This document shows positions 18,305-21,040 of a DNA stretch of 21,040 nt, in pieces. The translations under genes were made by a program, and so were the position numbers. The notes under the pieces are model-generated. The model had not been told where the DNA came from. It saw only the letters and a program-made list of their open reading frames with translations, and did no database searches. Position 1 is the first letter of the stretch, and each line of letters begins with the position of its first letter. Source of the DNA: Pelargonium cotyledonis (taxonomy: Eukaryota > Streptophyta > Magnoliopsida > Geraniales > Geraniaceae); assembly GCA_036897625.1 (NCBI GenBank), contig JAYMTA010001231.1:1-21040 (forward strand). The letters run 5' to 3'.

Positions 18305-18330
18305 TATCTTTTAAGTTGAGTTTGTAGACA

Positions 18331-18555
18331 TGTATTTGATTTGAAATTTTGAATTTAAAATGTTGTATTTCAAATACAAATATAATACTTAAAAAATTAT
18401 AAACTTTTAAATGAAAAGTTAAAAGTTTTAATTTGAAATTTCATATTTTGAATGTTTTTGGATTTGACTCAAATTTAAATTCAAAATTTTGGAGTTTTTG
18501 AATATTTCATTTGATTTAAATTCAGCATTTCAAATTAAATATTGATGCGCAAACA
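18331..18555. mobile_element. MITE-like sequence related to the LST8 intron 3 insert
   Basis: It shares TGATTTGAA, AAATGTTGTATTT(C/T)AAA, AATA(C/T)TT and TCAAAT stretches with 13603-13798, in the same order. The right end GATGCGCAAACA resembles the GCATCCAAACA end of that element. The interior is extremely AT-rich. No target duplication could be assigned. Confidence 0.5.
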
Positions 18556-18836
18556 TTACACACTGTTATGGGAATCTATATTTTGATGGCATAAATGCTT
18601 TTAAACTTGAATCTTGTGACAAATTACATTTGGATTTTTGAAAATCAAATTAACTACTCAGAGTGTTTTATTACCAAAATTTCCAAAAATGAGTCGAATT
18701 ATAATCTAAAAAAAAAAGAATGTTATAGAAGTCAATAATAATTGAAAGAATAAGACAAACCAAAATTGAAGAGAAGGAAAAAGAGAAAAATAGAAATTGA
18801 TATATATAAATTTTGGTATGCCACTTAAAAAAGATA

Positions 18837-19135
18837 GAGTTAAATGGTTTTGTCTTTAATGTACTGAATTTTATTTTTATTTTAACTCTTACTTAAGATA
18901 ATGAAAGATTTTAACCCTTAATCTCATTTTTTTTCTTTCAATTTATCCCAAATAACATGTTATTCTAAGTTACCCACATACATATCATCACCAATTTACA
19001 CATTGGCTTGCCACATTGTGGGTCGCAAATTGGTGACCGCAAATTGGCGCATAGGGCTAAAGCCATGCATTACTCTAATAAACCATAATAAAATTTAGTC
19101 TAGAAGAGAAAAACTAATTAAACCATAAAAATAAG
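18837..19135. mobile_element. Decayed inverted-repeat element
   Basis: The left part (GTTAAATGGTTTTGTCTTTA, then TACTGAATTTTA) is matched in inverted form by the right part (TAAAATTTAGTCTAGAAGAG...AAACCAT). The right part also matches 1414-1500 near the start of the window. The middle has CAAATTGGTGACCGCAAATTGGCGC, a short direct repeat of GCAAATTGG. The ends are approximate. Confidence 0.35.
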
Positions 19136-19490
19136 TGTAAGTGATTCCCGCTTTTGAAAAAAGTGTAATAAGCGAATTCATTTTAATGTTGAGTAGAATT
19201 GTTTGCTACACATGAAAAATAGTTTAATGCTATAGTTCTTTAGATGCAAGGGCATGCTAATCACCATTCACATATAATGACTCTAATGACTCTTAAATAC
19301 ACATAATATGCATGTAATATGATTCTATATTGACTCTATAATGATTCTATATAGTGATTATGCACATAATATGATTCTATAATGACTTTTAAATACAACA
19401 TTTGTCCGATTTATTTTTGAGTGAATTGTTTTGGTCTCTCGTGACACTTTTATTTTGTGCATAACTTCTAATTATGGTTGTCTAATTTTA
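19136..19490. other. AT-rich intergenic DNA with short repeats
   Basis: It contains several spaced copies of ATGATTCTATA / TGACTCTATAATG between about 19318 and 19385 and otherwise low-complexity AT sequence. No gene was seen. Confidence 0.5.
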
Positions 19491-20370
19491 ATTTTTTTTA
19501 TAAAGGTAATAGTTATATTAAACCGTGAAAATGGACCAAATATTACAAAAACCGTTCCTACCAACCTGTGCTAGGTTATGGGCTCCAGACACAACCCGTC
19601 GAGTAGCCCATTTACAAAAAAAAAAACAAAAGGGAAATTTTTTAGAAGCGCCTTGGCTTCTTCTCCACTGGTCCAAGTTTCAATGTTGCTAAAATGGCGT
19701 CGAGAGATATCCCTCCGAGCCATCATCCACGATGCTGTCCATCTCCTCCCTTCTCTGGCTCCGGTCATAGCCTTTTGGTTCTGAAGCTGCTCTCTTCCTC
19801 GACTCGAAAAAATTCAAATCAGCCGGAGATTCCCAATAGGCCCAGGTTGGAAAAGCAGGAGTTGATTCAGTCTTATAGGAGGCTTTCTTTAATACCTCCC
19901 ACTTGATCTCCCTCTGGAGGTACTGGTTGAACTCCTCCACCTGGTTTTCTACAGATCCTTCCATACAATTTCTTTCATGAAAAAAAATTTCTCCTCCTCC
20001 CGAACCAATCCAATGAGCTTTCCCACCACCATAGCCTTCAGATCCTACATCAGACAAAACTATTGTTTCTTCCTCCTGAGATGGATCATTTTGGCAGAGA
20101 TTAAAGGAACAAAGACCCGCAAAGGGTACTTTTGAAGATCCTTCATAGAGAGCCGATAGGGCTTTCCTAGATTTCTATCTCTTCTGTTATCTTCCGCTGT
20201 CACCTCTTCTTCATCAGCAAGCAGAACTTGGGCTCCTTCCAGATGAAGGAGGCCATTCTGGTCCTTCCACAATATGAAGGTAGACTTAGCAGGGAAAAAC
20301 TGCCCCCAATCTGGAAGAAGGTGAACTCGAGTTAGGATAGCTGGATATGAGCCGGTCCGGTCTCCAACTC
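19491..20370 (-). pseudogene. Frameshifted coding fragment with a LINE-like 3' end
   Basis: Read on the minus strand, about 20360-20063 is open and reads SYPAILTRVHLLPDWGQFF, FILWKDQNGLLHLEGAQVLL, YRLSMKDLQKYPLRVFVP. After an apparent frame change near 20100 a second open stretch runs to 19689 (NDPSQEEETIVLSDVGSEGY, VENQVEEFNQYLQREIKWEV, FPTWAYWESPADLNFFESRK). The composition is protein-like and GC-richer than its surroundings. Downstream on the same strand comes GGTTTAATATAACTATTACC and then TTTATAAAAAAAATT at about 19503-19490, resembling 3' ends of plant LINEs. No reverse transcriptase or known domain was recognised, so it may be a deleted LINE, an ORF1 relic or a decayed host gene copy. 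Confidence 0.4.
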
Positions 20371-21020
20371 AGCTGGATTTCCAATTCTGAGTTGTCACTG
20401 AACCGCATCGAAAGAGGGCAAAATAACATATATTCTGACAATATTTGAATTCTCAATTAAAAACAATATACTATGTTTGGAATGATAATCTTATGTTGTT
20501 GTTATATATATTTATAGGCATGCGAATATTTAATACGTGAACTCTTACTAAATGTACAAATAAGTTTATTTTGTCAAATTTTGTAAAAATAGATACATGA
20601 ACTATTAATTTTGTACAACATCAAAACTAACGGTGTAAATTTATGGTGTTAATTTCTTCTGTTAATGCATGCTTACGTGATATTATAGAACACAATTTTA
20701 ACCAACATAGAGAGTGACACATTAATTTTACTAACGCGCGTCTTGACTAATTGTTGATTAACGTTGATTGTTTGCTACCAACGTTGACTGATGATTATGT
20801 TTGGCTCTAGGCCGAATTGGATCATACTGACTTGGACCAAATTTAGATTAAAAAATTGTTAAATTCAATAAAACTGAATTAAAAGGCAATCATTAGTCAA
20901 CACTTGTGAATGTTTAGTTTGAATTCACGTCAATATACATTGTATGTCACTTTAGACTAAATTTTGACCTGTTGATGAGTTCGATTTGAATTATTTTTTA
21001 ATTTTAATTAGATTAACAAA
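20371..21020. other. AT-rich intergenic DNA, no gene seen
   Basis: It contains AACGTTGA-type strings (20758-20790), TAACGG and GACACATTAAT strings common in decayed plant transposon ends, but no bounded element and no protein-like frame. Confidence 0.5.
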
Positions 21021-21040
21021 TATATATATATATATATATA
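21021..21040. repeat. TA dinucleotide microsatellite at the window edge
   Basis: At least ten TA units run to the last base, so the full length is unknown. Confidence 0.95.

Noticed and set aside
19578-19906. Plus-strand frames opposite the minus-strand coding fragment
   Set aside because: Ser/Pro-rich translation that mirrors the minus-strand Glu/Gly-rich frame. The minus strand has longer coherent reading and a matching 3' end.

Overview
The window looks like nuclear DNA of a flowering plant, most likely a eudicot. It is AT-rich, its introns follow GT-AG rules with T-rich acceptors, and it carries plant transposon families (MULE, hAT, Stowaway-like MITE). It contains one intact, readily recognised host gene, LST8, the WD40 subunit of the TOR kinase complex. 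I cannot name the species.

Layout. 1-1711 is AT-rich intergenic DNA with an A24 tract, an ACGT-core cluster and decayed repeats. 1712-1910 is a diverged copy of the DNA just upstream of the LST8 start codon. A Mutator-like element (MULE) of about 6.4 kb sits in that copy (1976-8395), with TIRs of about 311 and 352 bp and a 9-bp target duplication, TTAGAGGTT. It holds two convergent genes, both broken. The plus-strand gene is a mudrA-type transposase: PB1-like N-terminus, acidic repeat region, DDE core, SWIM finger and a damaged zinc knuckle. The minus-strand gene encodes a GRF-type zinc finger followed by a predicted coiled coil and a hydrophobic tail.

8557-11033 holds the exons of a small five-exon gene that I do not recognise. 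Its splice junctions are consistent, but exon 2 has an in-frame stop and is out of frame with exon 3. 11349-12202 is an 854-bp non-autonomous hAT element with an 8-bp target duplication. 12421-12665 is the LST8 upstream/5'UTR region with a telo-box motif. 12758-17577 is the LST8 coding region in ten exons (322 aa, every junction in frame); several introns carry MITE-like inserts.

17578-21040 contains the LST8 3' region, a Stowaway-like MITE (18063-18304), a MITE related to the one in LST8 intron 3, a decayed inverted-repeat element, a minus-strand frameshifted coding fragment with a LINE-like 3' end (about 19491-20370), and a TA microsatellite at the edge.

The two host loci and the transposons show no functional link. 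The most unusual features are the MULE's second gene, its insertion into a duplicated LST8 upstream fragment, and a perfect 29-bp inverted repeat that abuts the insertion point and contains the target duplication.
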